From: Hyphomonadaceae bacterium
GTDB lineage: Bacteria; Pseudomonadota; Alphaproteobacteria; Caulobacterales; Aquidulcibacteraceae
NCBI GenBank assembly: GCA_021731815.1
Contig: JAKFWO010000008.1
Coordinates: forward strand, 62,001 to 126,000
Length of the DNA stretch: 64,000 nucleotides
Reading direction: 5' to 3'
Every line of letters starts with the position of its first letter. The first letter of the stretch is position 1. A program made the position numbers and the translations under genes. Shown here piece after piece: positions 44,530 through 53,307 of the stretch. The notes below the pieces were generated by a model. The model made no database searches, was not told the DNA's origin, and saw only the letters and a list, made by a program, of their open reading frames with translations.

Positions 44530-45483
44530 ATGACCCCGGAAACCGAAAAACCTCAAGCCGAATTGGCAAATTTGTCGGGAATGGTCGCCGCCTTTGTCGG
44601 CCTCGGCAATATGGGCGGGCCGATGGCCGCCAATCTCGCCAGGGCGGGGCTTCAGCTACGCGCTTTCGATCCCTCCCCCGCCGCCCGGGACAAGGCCGCC
44701 GCTGCCGGCTGTATTCCCTGCGACAGCCTTGCTGACGCGCTTATGGGTGCCGGCATCGTGCTGACCATGTTGCCGGCCGGGGCGCAAGCGCGGCTCGTGT
44801 ATCTCGGCAACGAAGGATCTGGCGAAGACGGGGTTCTGGGCCTGTGCGCAGCCGATGCGCTGCTGGTCGATTGCTCCACCATCGATGTGGCCAGCGCCCG
44901 CGCCATCCACGCCGCCGCTGCCGCGCGCGGACTGGCCATGCTCGACGCCCCGGTCTCGGGCGGGGTCGGTGGGGCCATTGCCGGCACGCTGACCTTTATG
45001 GCCGGCGGAAGCGAAGCGGCATTCCACCGTGCCAAACCCGTTCTCGCGCGGATGGGCCGCAATATTTTCCATGCGGGTGGGGCCGGCAATGGCCAGGCCG
45101 CAAAGATCGCCAACAATATGCTGCTGGGGGTGAGCATGATTGGCACATGCGAGGCCTTCAACCTCGCTGAAAAGCTCGGGCTCGATGCGGAAACCTTCTT
45201 CGCGATTTCGTCGGTATCATCAGGGCAGAACTGGTCGATGACCTCTTATTGCCCGGCACCGGGCCCGGTGCCCGCCGCGCCCTCCAACCGCGATTACCAA
45301 CCCGGCTTCACGGCGGCCATGATGCTCAAGGATCTGCGCCTTGCGGCGGAAGCGGCCGCCCAAAGCCATGCTGCGACCCCGCTTGGTGCCCAGGCACTGG
45401 CGCTTTATGCGCTGATGGAGGCAGCCGGCGAGGACGGGCTCGATTTCTCCGGCGTGATGAAGCTGATCAACGGGAAGCTTTAG
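44530..45483 (+). CDS. 3-hydroxyisobutyrate dehydrogenase-family oxidoreductase
   Basis: NAD(P)-dependent beta-hydroxyacid dehydrogenase, 317 residues. VAAFVGLGNMGGPMAANLARAG (cofactor loop), LVDCSTIDVASA, the substrate motif DAPVSGGVGGAIAGTL and the catalytic-Lys segment GNGQAAKIANNMLLG match MmsB of valine catabolism, including the C-terminal MLKDLRLA. GAGGAG precedes ATG 44530. It diverges from the SRAP gene with a 74-base gap. Valine breakdown is the best guess, but tartronate semialdehyde reductase or succinic semialdehyde reductase activity is possible in this family. Confidence 0.9.
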   Translation: MTPETEKPQAELANLSGMVAAFVGLGNMGGPMAANLARAGLQLRAFDPSPAARDKAAAAGCIPCDSLADALMGAGIVLTMLPAGAQARLVYLGNEGSGEDGVLGLCAADALLVDCSTIDVASARAIHAAAAARGLAMLDAPVSGGVGGAIAGTLTFMAGGSEAAFHRAKPVLARMGRNIFHAGGAGNGQAAKIANNMLLGVSMIGTCEAFNLAEKLGLDAETFFAISSVSSGQNWSMTSYCPAPGPVPAAPSNRDYQPGFTAAMMLKDLRLAAEAAAQSHAATPLGAQALALYALMEAAGEDGLDFSGVMKLINGKL

Positions 45484-45539
45484 ATCTCGCTTCCGGACAG
45501 AGCCCCGGGCTTCATGGCGGCCCGAACTCAGGCCGTCGT

Positions 45540-46013
45540 TTACTTCCGCATCAACGCCCATCGGGTAATCAGGGCAGCGACAATCATCTCCAGCAATGCC
45601 AGCGGCAACGCAACAGCGACGATTTTCAGCGTTGCGAGATTCATGTTGAGCATGGCCAGCCAGAAGATGCCGAACACCCCTGCCCAGATCGAGGCCCCGG
45701 CCAGAATCGCCTCTTTGACGCTGTGCCCCCGCAGTGTCAGCCAGAGTGCGGAGACGGAGGTGGCAAAGAACAGGAGAATAATATCCCAAATGCCCCAGGC
45801 GAGAAAGACCGCCACATTCATGGGCGCTATATCGACAATGCCGGGAAACTCCGCCCGCATCATGGGCATGACGAAGACGAAATAGCGAAAAATCTCCGAT
45901 GCGTTGATCCAGACCGCGTTGATAACCAATGCAAACACGAATGCACGCGTGAGAAAAACATTCTCACCAGCCAAAACTTTTTTCGATTGCGTGGCGTCAG
46001 GCTTTGCAGTCAC
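45540..46013 (-). CDS. Membrane protein of unknown function, about four helices
   Basis: A 157-residue protein with four hydrophobic segments (RAFVFALVINAVWINA, VAVFLAWGIWDIILLFFA, SIWAGVFGIFWLAML and VALPLALLEMIVAALI). No family recognised. The N-terminus is polar and Lys-rich. It starts 27 bases after the rpmB stop on the same strand, so it may be transcribed with it. Proline and charged residues between helices 1 and 2 (MMRAEFPGIVDIAPMN) suggest an outward loop. Confidence 0.75.
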   Translation of the reverse strand: MTAKPDATQSKKVLAGENVFLTRAFVFALVINAVWINASEIFRYFVFVMPMMRAEFPGIVDIAPMNVAVFLAWGIWDIILLFFATSVSALWLTLRGHSVKEAILAGASIWAGVFGIFWLAMLNMNLATLKIVAVALPLALLEMIVAALITRWALMRK

Positions 46014-46040
46014 GACCTTCGCTTTGGCGGCACAAAACGT

Positions 46041-46346
46041 TCAGGCGGCCGCTTCGGCCGGGATCTCTGCCAGCTTCTTCTTGAGCGCCCGCCTGATGGC
46101 GCGTGCGCGCAGGGACAATTCGTCCTCGCTGGCCTTGAGCAGATAGGCATCCAGACCGCCGCGGTGATCGACCGTGCGCAGCGCCGCTGCACTGACCCGA
46201 AGGCGGAAGCCTTGCGCCAATGTGTCCGAGCGGATGGTCACCTGGACCAGGTTGGGCCGGAACTCGCGCTTGGATTTCTTGTTGGAATGACAGACCTTGT
46301 GGCCGATCTGGCGATGGATTCCGGAAAGTTCACAGACGCGCGACAT
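46041..46346 (-). CDS. rpmB: Ribosomal protein bL28
   Basis: Large-subunit ribosomal protein, 101 residues, in the longer alphaproteobacterial form. [29 protein letters not shown] and [21 protein letters not shown] are diagnostic. ATG 46346 is fixed by the conserved MSR start; the open frame reaches back to 46493 but is not conserved there. Confidence 0.98.
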   Translation of the reverse strand: MSRVCELSGIHRQIGHKVCHSNKKSKREFRPNLVQVTIRSDTLAQGFRLRVSAAALRTVDHRGGLDAYLLKASEDELSLRARAIRRALKKKLAEIPAEAAA

Positions 46347-46520
46347 GGATGACGACCTGAATGATGCACCGGGGATACGCGCGCATAAAATACCCGCAGA
46401 AGGTGCCTGGCGGCCCCACCCACGGCTTTGCCGCCACCCGTGCCGGTGCGAAAAGCGAGCGGAGTGGGTAGCCGAAGCGCATTGCCCGGTCAAGCGGGCG
46501 ATTGCAATCGGAGGCCGGCG

Positions 46521-47516
46521 TCAGCCGTTTTTCCGCTCGCGCTGCCTGCCTGGAACCACGGAGGCCCCCACAAATACAACGAAATGGGCGATTTGGGTCA
46601 GGATGGCATTGGCCAGCAGCATGGCCGCCATGCGGGCTTCGGGCACGTCGAGCACGCCCAGAAGGCTGACGCCGACCCCCAGCACCACCAGATCCTGTTT
46701 CGGCAGAAGCGGAATGCGGGTGATCAGCAATTCGGCCCCGATGAACAGCACCCAGACATATAGCGGTGCCTCGGGTATGATCACCGCCCATTGCGCGATC
46801 TGGAGAACATAATTGACCGCGAGCCGTCCGCCATGCAGGCCGGTTATGGCGCGCAGATCGGAAGCTGGCAGGCTCAGCACCCAGTGTCGCATTGCCAGCA
46901 GCGCAATGACCAGAAGCGCGGACAAGCTGGCCGCCAGCCCGATCTGCCAGCCCAGCGCACCGGCCGCGTCGCCTTCAGCCGCGCCCCCGAATCCGAAGCG
47001 CCGCAATTGGCCGCTCGCCAGCGCCCAGACAAAGAACAAGACCGTCGCGCCGGTCGACACCGCCGCCGAGAGGATGTTGACATCCTTGAGCGCATTCAGC
47101 ACGGCTCCCGTATCGGCAAGGCCCCGCTGCCGCGCCCAGAGCGCGAAATAGGCCTCGCCCGACATCCCGAGCACGCCAAAATTCAAAACGCTCTTTTTCA
47201 GCAGAACCGGAAAATCGGCCAATGGACGCAGCGACCACAGCCGGTGATAGATCAGCGCCTCGCTGATCGGCAGCGTCAGATAACGCAATGCGAACAATAT
47301 ATAGAACCACAGATCGAGCGGCAGCGAGCGCCAGATCCTGTCCCAGCCAATCGCCTCGACCCGGATGAACAGCCATAGCGCAATCCCGGCCATGGCAAGG
47401 ATGCGCAGAACCTGCCCCGCCCGCCGCCAGACCGGGGTCGCGAGCACGGCGCGCAATTTTTCCCAATGCGGTTTCATTGCCTGCAGCCAGGCCGCCATTG
47501 ACGCCAATCCCTTCAC
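46521..47516 (-). CDS. Multi-pass membrane protein, flippase-like
   Basis: A 331-residue protein with about eight hydrophobic segments, for example RILAMAGIALWLFI, WFYILFALRYLTLP, LNFGVLGMSGEAYFALWA and WAVIIPEAPLYVWVLFIGAE. The layout and the GEAYFALWA and LGVGVSLLGV segments are reminiscent of the lysylphosphatidylglycerol-synthase membrane domain/UPF0104 superfamily, but no diagnostic motif is certain. No catalytic soluble domain is attached. Neighbours give no hint. Function unknown. Confidence 0.7.
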   Translation of the reverse strand: MKGLASMAAWLQAMKPHWEKLRAVLATPVWRRAGQVLRILAMAGIALWLFIRVEAIGWDRIWRSLPLDLWFYILFALRYLTLPISEALIYHRLWSLRPLADFPVLLKKSVLNFGVLGMSGEAYFALWARQRGLADTGAVLNALKDVNILSAAVSTGATVLFFVWALASGQLRRFGFGGAAEGDAAGALGWQIGLAASLSALLVIALLAMRHWVLSLPASDLRAITGLHGGRLAVNYVLQIAQWAVIIPEAPLYVWVLFIGAELLITRIPLLPKQDLVVLGVGVSLLGVLDVPEARMAAMLLANAILTQIAHFVVFVGASVVPGRQRERKNG

Positions 47517-47628
47517 CCCCGATCACGCCGCGCATGAACCATTCTCCCGGCGGATGCAAGCGCCGGGGGCCATCTCCCCTCCCCCCCGGTCCGATGCTTG
47601 ACAGGGCGGGCCAGCGCGGGTTCCAGTC

Positions 47629-48393
47629 ATGGCATTGCCCGCCGCGGAGCCGCTGCCCATGACTGCCATGCACGATCAGGCCCCCGGACCCGCCGGTAAC
47701 GCATCCGTGTCGACACATGCCGGGCGCAAATTTGTGCAGGTTGATTTCGTCGCCGATGTGGTTTGCCCATGGTGCTATATCGGCAAAAGGCATCTGGAAC
47801 TGGCGGCGGCGCTGGTGGTCGACGAAATCGATGTCGGTTTCACCTGGCGTGCTTTCGAGCTCGATCCCGGAGTGCCACAAGAAGGGTATGACCGGCGCGA
47901 CTATCTCGCGGCCAAATTCGGTTCCGATCCCGCACGTCTGAAGGCCATGGCAGCGACAATCGAACACGCGGGCGCGCAGGTCGGCCTGAATTTGCGGCTC
48001 GACCGGATCCGCAGGCGCCCCAACACGGCCGATGCCCATCGCATCATCCATTGGGCAAAGCCCGGCAGGGGAGGCGAAAAGGGCCAATGGATGGCCTCGG
48101 AATTACTGTTTGCCGCCTATTGGCAGGCGGGCGCGGATCTGGGCGATCGGGTTCTGCTCGCAGCCATTGCGGGAGAGGCCGGGATCGAACCGGAATTCGC
48201 GCTCGCGCGGATGGAACAAGGGACCGATCTCGATGTCATCCGCGCAGAGCATGATCAGGCCAGTGCCATGGGTGTTCAGGGCGTGCCGGCCTTCATCTTC
48301 AACCGCAAGGCCATCATCACCGGCGCGCATCCGCCGGAAACCCTCGCCCGCGCCTTGCGCCAAACCGCGGAACAGAGGCACCATCCCGCCTGA
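47629..48393 (+). CDS. DsbA-family oxidoreductase (FrnE-like)
   Basis: A 254-residue thioredoxin-fold protein. DFVADVVCPWCYIGKRHLE has the CPWC active site; ETNxA-like NTADAHRIIHWAK, a helical insertion and MGVQGVPAFIFNRKAIITGAHPP with the cis-Pro loop are typical of FrnE (2-hydroxychromene-2-carboxylate isomerase-like DsbA). No signal peptide, so likely cytosolic. Start uncertain: ATG 47629 gives about 30 unconserved residues before the fold, and in-frame ATGs at about 47659 and 47668 are alternatives. Confidence 0.88.
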   Translation: MALPAAEPLPMTAMHDQAPGPAGNASVSTHAGRKFVQVDFVADVVCPWCYIGKRHLELAAALVVDEIDVGFTWRAFELDPGVPQEGYDRRDYLAAKFGSDPARLKAMAATIEHAGAQVGLNLRLDRIRRRPNTADAHRIIHWAKPGRGGEKGQWMASELLFAAYWQAGADLGDRVLLAAIAGEAGIEPEFALARMEQGTDLDVIRAEHDQASAMGVQGVPAFIFNRKAIITGAHPPETLARALRQTAEQRHHPA

Positions 48394-48573
48394 AAAGATC
48401 CTGCATTCCGGACATCGAGGCCTGATCCCGGAATTTTTAAGTGCTTCGACTCCAACAAGTGGAGCATGTTCAAACGAAAACCGGCCTCGCCTTTTTCTGT
48501 ACGCGCCTGGTCAACGAATTCTTTCAGAATTTGCGCTAAACTTGCGCTGTTATGAACAAATGGCGGAAGTGAA

Positions 48574-49494
48574 GTGGCAGACCGGCAGCGGATTTCTGAT
48601 TTGCATCTGTTGAAGCGGCGCTTCGCCGCCTGGTGGGAGGGCGAGCCCTTCGATCTCGACAGCGTGCGCGCGGAAATGGACACCCACGCCCCAATGGAGA
48701 CTGCGCCGATGCCGATGCAGGTGGAACGCGTGCTTTCGCCGCGGCTCTCGGCGCTGGAGCTTGTCTGGGGTCCGGGGCGGCTCTTTCCCGGCGATGAATT
48801 GGACGAAAGCATGCTTGCGGCCGAAATTCTCGCGGCAGGAACCGAAGGGCCGCTGCTGCTGCTGGGCCCCGGCCTCGATGCACCGGTTCGTGGCTTCGCC
48901 AGTGCAGAGCGCGAAATCCATGTCCTGGAATGGCGGAGCGAGGCGATCGAAATCCTCGCCTCCCGAATGATCGGCAGCGGCTTTTCGGTGGAAGCCTTCG
49001 ATCTCGAGCGCCTGCGGCTGGATCGCAGCTATGGCGGCGCCATCAGCATGGATTGCCTGATCCATACCGATGACAAGGTTCGCTTCTTCGCCCGATTGGC
49101 GCGGGCGCTGCCGGCCAATGCCATCTATGTCGCCAATGATTATGTCGGCGCGCCGGGAAAAAATATCGAGACGGCCTTCGCCTCGGCCTTTGCCGAGCCG
49201 CAGCCAGGCTCCGAAAGCGATATTCGCCAGATCGCGGAATCCGCAGGCTTTGAGACCGAGCGTGTCGAGGATGTCGGCGCTACGGTCATGCAGGCGGCGC
49301 GCTCGGGCTTCATCCGGGTGTCGGAAAATATGGAATCCCTGTCGGGTGCGCTCGCCGGGCCCATCGGTGTCGCGCGGACCCATGAAGTGGCGTGGGAAGT
49401 GGAAGCCTGGCGCGCCCGGCTCGAATTGCTGGGCAGCGGCCGCATTCAGGCCCGGCGCTTCTTTTTTCGGCGAACGGCGACCACTTCTGCCTGA
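48574..49494 (+). CDS. Methyltransferase-like protein of unknown specificity
   Basis: A 306-residue protein. The GPLLLLGPGLDAPVRGFA stretch can be read as a SAM-binding loop, followed by an acidic residue in IHVLEWRSEA and a DCLIHTDDKVRFFARLARALPANAIYVANDY segment like the post-motif region of class I methyltransferases. The glycine motif is weak, so activity is uncertain. The start is GTG 48574 with GGAAG upstream. A family A palindrome follows the stop by 27 bases. Confidence 0.65.
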   Translation: MADRQRISDLHLLKRRFAAWWEGEPFDLDSVRAEMDTHAPMETAPMPMQVERVLSPRLSALELVWGPGRLFPGDELDESMLAAEILAAGTEGPLLLLGPGLDAPVRGFASAEREIHVLEWRSEAIEILASRMIGSGFSVEAFDLERLRLDRSYGGAISMDCLIHTDDKVRFFARLARALPANAIYVANDYVGAPGKNIETAFASAFAEPQPGSESDIRQIAESAGFETERVEDVGATVMQAARSGFIRVSENMESLSGALAGPIGVARTHEVAWEVEAWRARLELLGSGRIQARRFFFRRTATTSA

Positions 49495-49521
49495 GCTGAC
49501 CCCCAATATTTCCGTTCCGTC

Positions 49522-49620
49522 AGAGCAAAATGCCGATGATATGAATCATCTGATTTGCTCTATTTCTCTGTTGTCGCATCGCTTTTGCCGAAAATCGGTT
49601 CCCGCTTTTCGGCGCGATGG
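49522..49620. repeat. Extragenic palindromic element, family A, copy 2
   Basis: Near-identical, same-orientation copy of 4621-4726: AGAGCAAAATGCC...ATTTGCTCT then TTGTCGCATCGCTTTTGCCGAAAAT...CTTTTCGGCGCGATG. It lacks the last bases of the outer stem. It lies 27 bases behind the methyltransferase-like gene. Confidence 0.88.
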
Positions 49621-49753
49621 GCTGGTGTCTTCACCGCATCGTGTGCGCTGCTGCGCAGCAAGCGAATTGCGACGCGCCGGGATTTGTCGTCCAACGGGGT
49701 GAGATATTTCGCGGGGTGGGCTTCGCCCCGTCCTTTCGCCATCCGGATTTCAA

Positions 49754-51301
49754 GTGTTGCGTGAAACGCCCCAGAACGCGCGCGAAGCGCCCGACATTTT
49801 GCGCGAAGCGCCAGCGACCGTAAGCGGGACAATTCGTGCCGCACCGGATCCGGCCCCTGAACCCGCATTGCTTCCCATCGAAACGCGCGCGGCAATGCTC
49901 GCCCGCAATTTTGCTGCCGCCTCCTCCCGGGTCACTCCGCGCCGCGCGACCGGCACCGGTTACGTCATCCATCTGGGTCTTATCGGGCTGTGGACCGGCC
50001 TGCTGGCGCTCGGTCTGGTGCTCGACGGGCCCTTCGCATGGTCGACCGGCCTGGTTTATCTGACCTATGACACGGCGTTGCTGGTCATCACCGGGATGCT
50101 GACCATCAATCTGTGGAAACCGCGCGCCGCACCGGCAATCGCAGCCTCGGCCACCCGGGATGCGTCCGCCCGACCCGGCCTCGCCGTCATTGTCGCCGCC
50201 CATAATGAGGCGGGGATACTGGCTGCCAGCCTGCGCGCCCTCGCCGGTCAGAGCGACCCGCCCGAATGCATCCTGCTCGCCGATGATGGTTCGAGTGACG
50301 ACACCGCCGCCGTTCTGTTGCGCGAGTTCGGCCTGCGCCAACCTGAACCGGGCGCGATTTCAGGTCCGGCACCTGGACTGCCCGCCTTGCGCTGGCTGCG
50401 TCTTCCGCATGGTGGAAAGGCGCGCGCGCTCAACGCTGCCCTGGCTCTGATGAATGAGGAGGTCATTCTCACCGTCGATGCCGACACGGCCCTTGCCCCC
50501 AATTCGCTGGGCGAGATCCGCGCCGCCTTTACTGCCGATCCGCAATTGGCGGCGGCGACCGGGGTTCTGATCCCCGTCTGCGGAAAGGGGGTGGTGAGCA
50601 CATTGTTCCAGCATCTGCAAACCTATGAATATATACGTAATTATGTCTCGCGTTACGCCTATATGCAGATCGGGAGCCTGTTATTGGTCTCGGGTGCCTT
50701 CGCGGCTTTTCGGCGCGCACCTTTGCTGGCGGTCGGTGGCTTCGACCCTGAATGCCTGGTCGAGGATTACGAGCTGATCCACCGGATGCACCGTTATTCG
50801 GTCGACCATGGTCAGGACTGGCGCATCGCGGCCATCGGCTCCGCCCATGCACATACGGATGTCCCGGACCGCCCGCTGAAATTCCTGCGGCAGCGGCGAC
50901 GCTGGTTTGCCGGCTTTCTGGAAACCCAATATTGGCACCGCGACATGATCGGCAATCCACGCTTTGGAATGCTCGGCCGCCTCATCCTGCCCATCAAGGC
51001 CTTCGATACGATGCAGCCGATTTTCGGGCTGACAGCTTTTCTGTTGCTGGGCTATTTTCTGCTGGTCGGGCAATTGAAGGCCGTGGCCTTCGTGCTGATC
51101 GCCATGCTGGTCAAGATCCTGATCGATCTCGCCTTTCATGCATATTCGATCCTGCTTTATCGCCGCTGGACGGGGATGCGGGTGGCGATCGCACCGGCAC
51201 TGGCGTCGTCCTTTATCGAGCCCTTCACCTTCCAATTGCTGCGCCATTCAGGTGCAGCATGGGGCTGGCTCGCTTTCATCCGTGGCCGACGCAATTGGTG
51301 A
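49754..51301 (+). CDS. Processive family 2 glycosyltransferase, membrane-bound
   Basis: A 515-residue GT2 of the PgaC/cellulose-synthase-like type. Two helices (LIGLWTGLLALGLVLDG and a second near TALLVITGMLTINLW) precede the catalytic domain: AVIVAAHNEAG, DDGSSDDT, the TVDADTALA DxD motif, VSGAFAAFRR, EDYELIHR and QRRRWFAGF (QxxRW). At least two more helices follow. It should polymerise a beta-linked polysaccharide or glycolipid from a UDP-sugar; the substrate is not evident. The GTG start and a repetitive REAP-rich N-terminus are uncertain; about 40-50 residues may not be translated. Confidence 0.88.
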   Translation: MLRETPQNAREAPDILREAPATVSGTIRAAPDPAPEPALLPIETRAAMLARNFAAASSRVTPRRATGTGYVIHLGLIGLWTGLLALGLVLDGPFAWSTGLVYLTYDTALLVITGMLTINLWKPRAAPAIAASATRDASARPGLAVIVAAHNEAGILAASLRALAGQSDPPECILLADDGSSDDTAAVLLREFGLRQPEPGAISGPAPGLPALRWLRLPHGGKARALNAALALMNEEVILTVDADTALAPNSLGEIRAAFTADPQLAAATGVLIPVCGKGVVSTLFQHLQTYEYIRNYVSRYAYMQIGSLLLVSGAFAAFRRAPLLAVGGFDPECLVEDYELIHRMHRYSVDHGQDWRIAAIGSAHAHTDVPDRPLKFLRQRRRWFAGFLETQYWHRDMIGNPRFGMLGRLILPIKAFDTMQPIFGLTAFLLLGYFLLVGQLKAVAFVLIAMLVKILIDLAFHAYSILLYRRWTGMRVAIAPALASSFIEPFTFQLLRHSGAAWGWLAFIRGRRNW

Positions 51302-51311
51302 GCGCGTCCCC

Positions 51312-51911
51312 TTACATCCGGGTAAGCCAGATCTCGGTTTCGCGTTCGACATAGGTCCATTCTTCCGTGGCCCGCAAGCGCCGGACCAAATCGCGAAACG
51401 CATCACTCTCACTGGCGGCGAACTCAAACCAGGTAAGGAAGTCATATTCCGCCCCCAGATCCCGGCCGTGATGGAGCTGGCGGGCAATACCCGGCAAATA
51501 ATCGAGGCCGATTGGCGTATGGTCGGAGCGCTGATAAATGGCGCGGCGTTCGTCCTGGGCCAGTCCCCACCATTTGGCGGATTTGGTGATCGGGATCAGC
51601 ACCGCAATATGGCTGTCCTCACGCCCGAGGCCCGCCTGCCGGGCCTGCATGCTCTGGCGTTCGGTCGCGATCGTGTAGCGCAGATTGCTGACAACGGCAT
51701 TGAGCGACCATTGGCAGGTGGAATCAGGCCCCGAATCGTCGATCCGCAGGAATTGCGCGGGCGCGAGCGACGGCCCCATAATGCCGGTCATCGAATCGAT
51801 GCGCCATTGCCCGGAATCCCCGGCCCCGTGAAACCACACGGGCTTGCCGATCGGCGCGCCCGCCGGCAGCGACGAACGGACGGGATTTGACGTCACGGGA
51901 TTCTCCGGCAT
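51312..51911 (-). CDS. Chlorite-dismutase-family heme-binding protein
   Basis: A 199-residue member of the Cld superfamily. WSLNAVVSNLRYTIATERQ, IAVLIPITKSAKWWGLAQDERRAIYQ, HGRDLGAEYDFLTWFEFA and the closing RATEEWTYVERETEIWLTR are the recognisable blocks. Family members include chlorite dismutases, coproheme decarboxylases and peroxidase-like proteins; nothing here points to chlorite use. GGAA precedes ATG 51911. It converges with the GT2 gene with ten bases between and follows the RodZ-like gene. Confidence 0.82.
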   Translation of the reverse strand: MPENPVTSNPVRSSLPAGAPIGKPVWFHGAGDSGQWRIDSMTGIMGPSLAPAQFLRIDDSGPDSTCQWSLNAVVSNLRYTIATERQSMQARQAGLGREDSHIAVLIPITKSAKWWGLAQDERRAIYQRSDHTPIGLDYLPGIARQLHHGRDLGAEYDFLTWFEFAASESDAFRDLVRRLRATEEWTYVERETEIWLTRM

Positions 51912-51945
51912 AAAGTTCCAAACTCTCCGGTATCGGGCGAAAATT

Positions 51946-53013
51946 CTAATTCGTCCCCAGAGCCGGCGCATTCGGGACCGTCGTCGCAGGTTCCGGCGTT
52001 CCCGCCAAAGCGGTCTCTTCCACGGGCGCGGGCGCATTGAGTGCGTCATCGATTCGCCACCCGATCACCGCCGCACCGTCTGTCCCCAGCGGCACGACAG
52101 GAAGGTCATCAATACGCACGCCAAATGCCCCGCCATCGGGTGACGTCAGCCGCCAACCCGCGCCCAATTGCGGGGTCAGCGTTTCGCCGGGCCGCATCAC
52201 GCGTGCGAGATAGACCACGCCATCGGGCCCGCGCGCTTCGAGAAAGGCCGGCCGCAATACCGAGATTTCCAGCACCCGCCGCGAATAATCCGCTCCGGCC
52301 GACACCACTTTCGGCGCAACCGGGGCAAGGATTGTCGTCTCATTCCCGTTGTTGGGGCTTCCGTCATCGACCACAACAGAATAGCCGACAAAGCCCACGA
52401 CCCCCAGAAAGGCTGCGACCGCCAGCAGCGCCTGCGCAGGCGCGCCCTTGCGGCTGCCCTCCGTTCGCGCTTCCGGCGTCACTTCGCGCGCCAGAGCGAG
52501 CAGGCCCGATTCCGAGCGCAGGCGATTGACCACGATATCAGGCTGAAGCCCCAGAAATTCCGCATAGGCCTTGGCATAGCCTGTCCCGAATCCGCGCGGG
52601 ATGGCCTTGATATTCATTTTTTCGAGCGCATCCAGATGATCGGATGGGATCCGCGTCCGCTCGGTGGCCTGATCGAGCGAGATCCCCAATTGCTCCCGCC
52701 TTTGCCTGAGCATTGGTCCGATTCGCACTTCATCCTCCCGGCCTGGCTCGACGACCACCAGCAGCGGCAGCGAACCCGATACAGGGGCTGAAGGCGATGG
52801 CGTTGACGCGGACCGTGCAAATTCCGCGCCGCCGGCTGAAGATTCCATGCCGATCCTCGAAGGAAGATGGGCAGGAACATGATCGGGTGAAGGAGTGCGG
52901 GGCGCGTCAAATTTGCCGGCCGCGATCGCTTCCGAAAGGCTGTGCAGCGCGGATTGCGGGCCCGCGGCACGCGCTTCATCTGTCGGATATACTTCTTCGA
53001 TCGCGCCGCTCAT
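51946..53013 (-). CDS. RodZ-like membrane protein with cytosolic helix-turn-helix
   Basis: A 355-residue protein. After a disordered N-terminus comes a Cro/CI-type HTH_25 domain (IGPMLRQRREQLGISLDQATERTRI, IPRGFGTGYAKAYAEFLGL), a linker, one membrane helix (LLAVAAFLGVVGFVGYSVVV) and a periplasmic beta domain of the DUF4115 type. RodZ links MreB to the envelope. The 90-residue Ser/Pro-rich head before the HTH is longer than usual. ATG 53013 is chosen as the first plausible start. Confidence 0.85.
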   Translation of the reverse strand: MSGAIEEVYPTDEARAAGPQSALHSLSEAIAAGKFDAPRTPSPDHVPAHLPSRIGMESSAGGAEFARSASTPSPSAPVSGSLPLLVVVEPGREDEVRIGPMLRQRREQLGISLDQATERTRIPSDHLDALEKMNIKAIPRGFGTGYAKAYAEFLGLQPDIVVNRLRSESGLLALAREVTPEARTEGSRKGAPAQALLAVAAFLGVVGFVGYSVVVDDGSPNNGNETTILAPVAPKVVSAGADYSRRVLEISVLRPAFLEARGPDGVVYLARVMRPGETLTPQLGAGWRLTSPDGGAFGVRIDDLPVVPLGTDGAAVIGWRIDDALNAPAPVEETALAGTPEPATTVPNAPALGTN

Positions 53014-53307
53014 AGCGACATCGCCTTTCCGCGAAAACGTTCCGACATGGGACGAGGGCATCAATCGGAGGAACACAGGACGATTGGCACCACTTTACCA
53101 AACTGAAGCTTCACCAAACCAACATTTCCGGAGAAAAACGCCTCAATTCACTGACCAATCCGGGCCCTGACCATTCCGGTTTCCGCTTGTTCCGGATTCC
53201 GGTCAATTCTGGTCCCGAAAATTCTGCCCGCCCGGTGCCTCGCCATTTTCGTGCAAGATTCACGCCCCTGCGAAAATTCTAGCGAATGCCGCGCGGTTAT
53301 CAACCAA
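53014..53307. other. Intergenic region between ptsP and the RodZ-like gene
   Basis: About 290 bases following the ptsP stop and leading to the RodZ-like gene. It contains several copies of a TTCCGG(T/A) motif around 53170-53210 but no array of fixed period and no supported gene. Confidence 0.4.
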
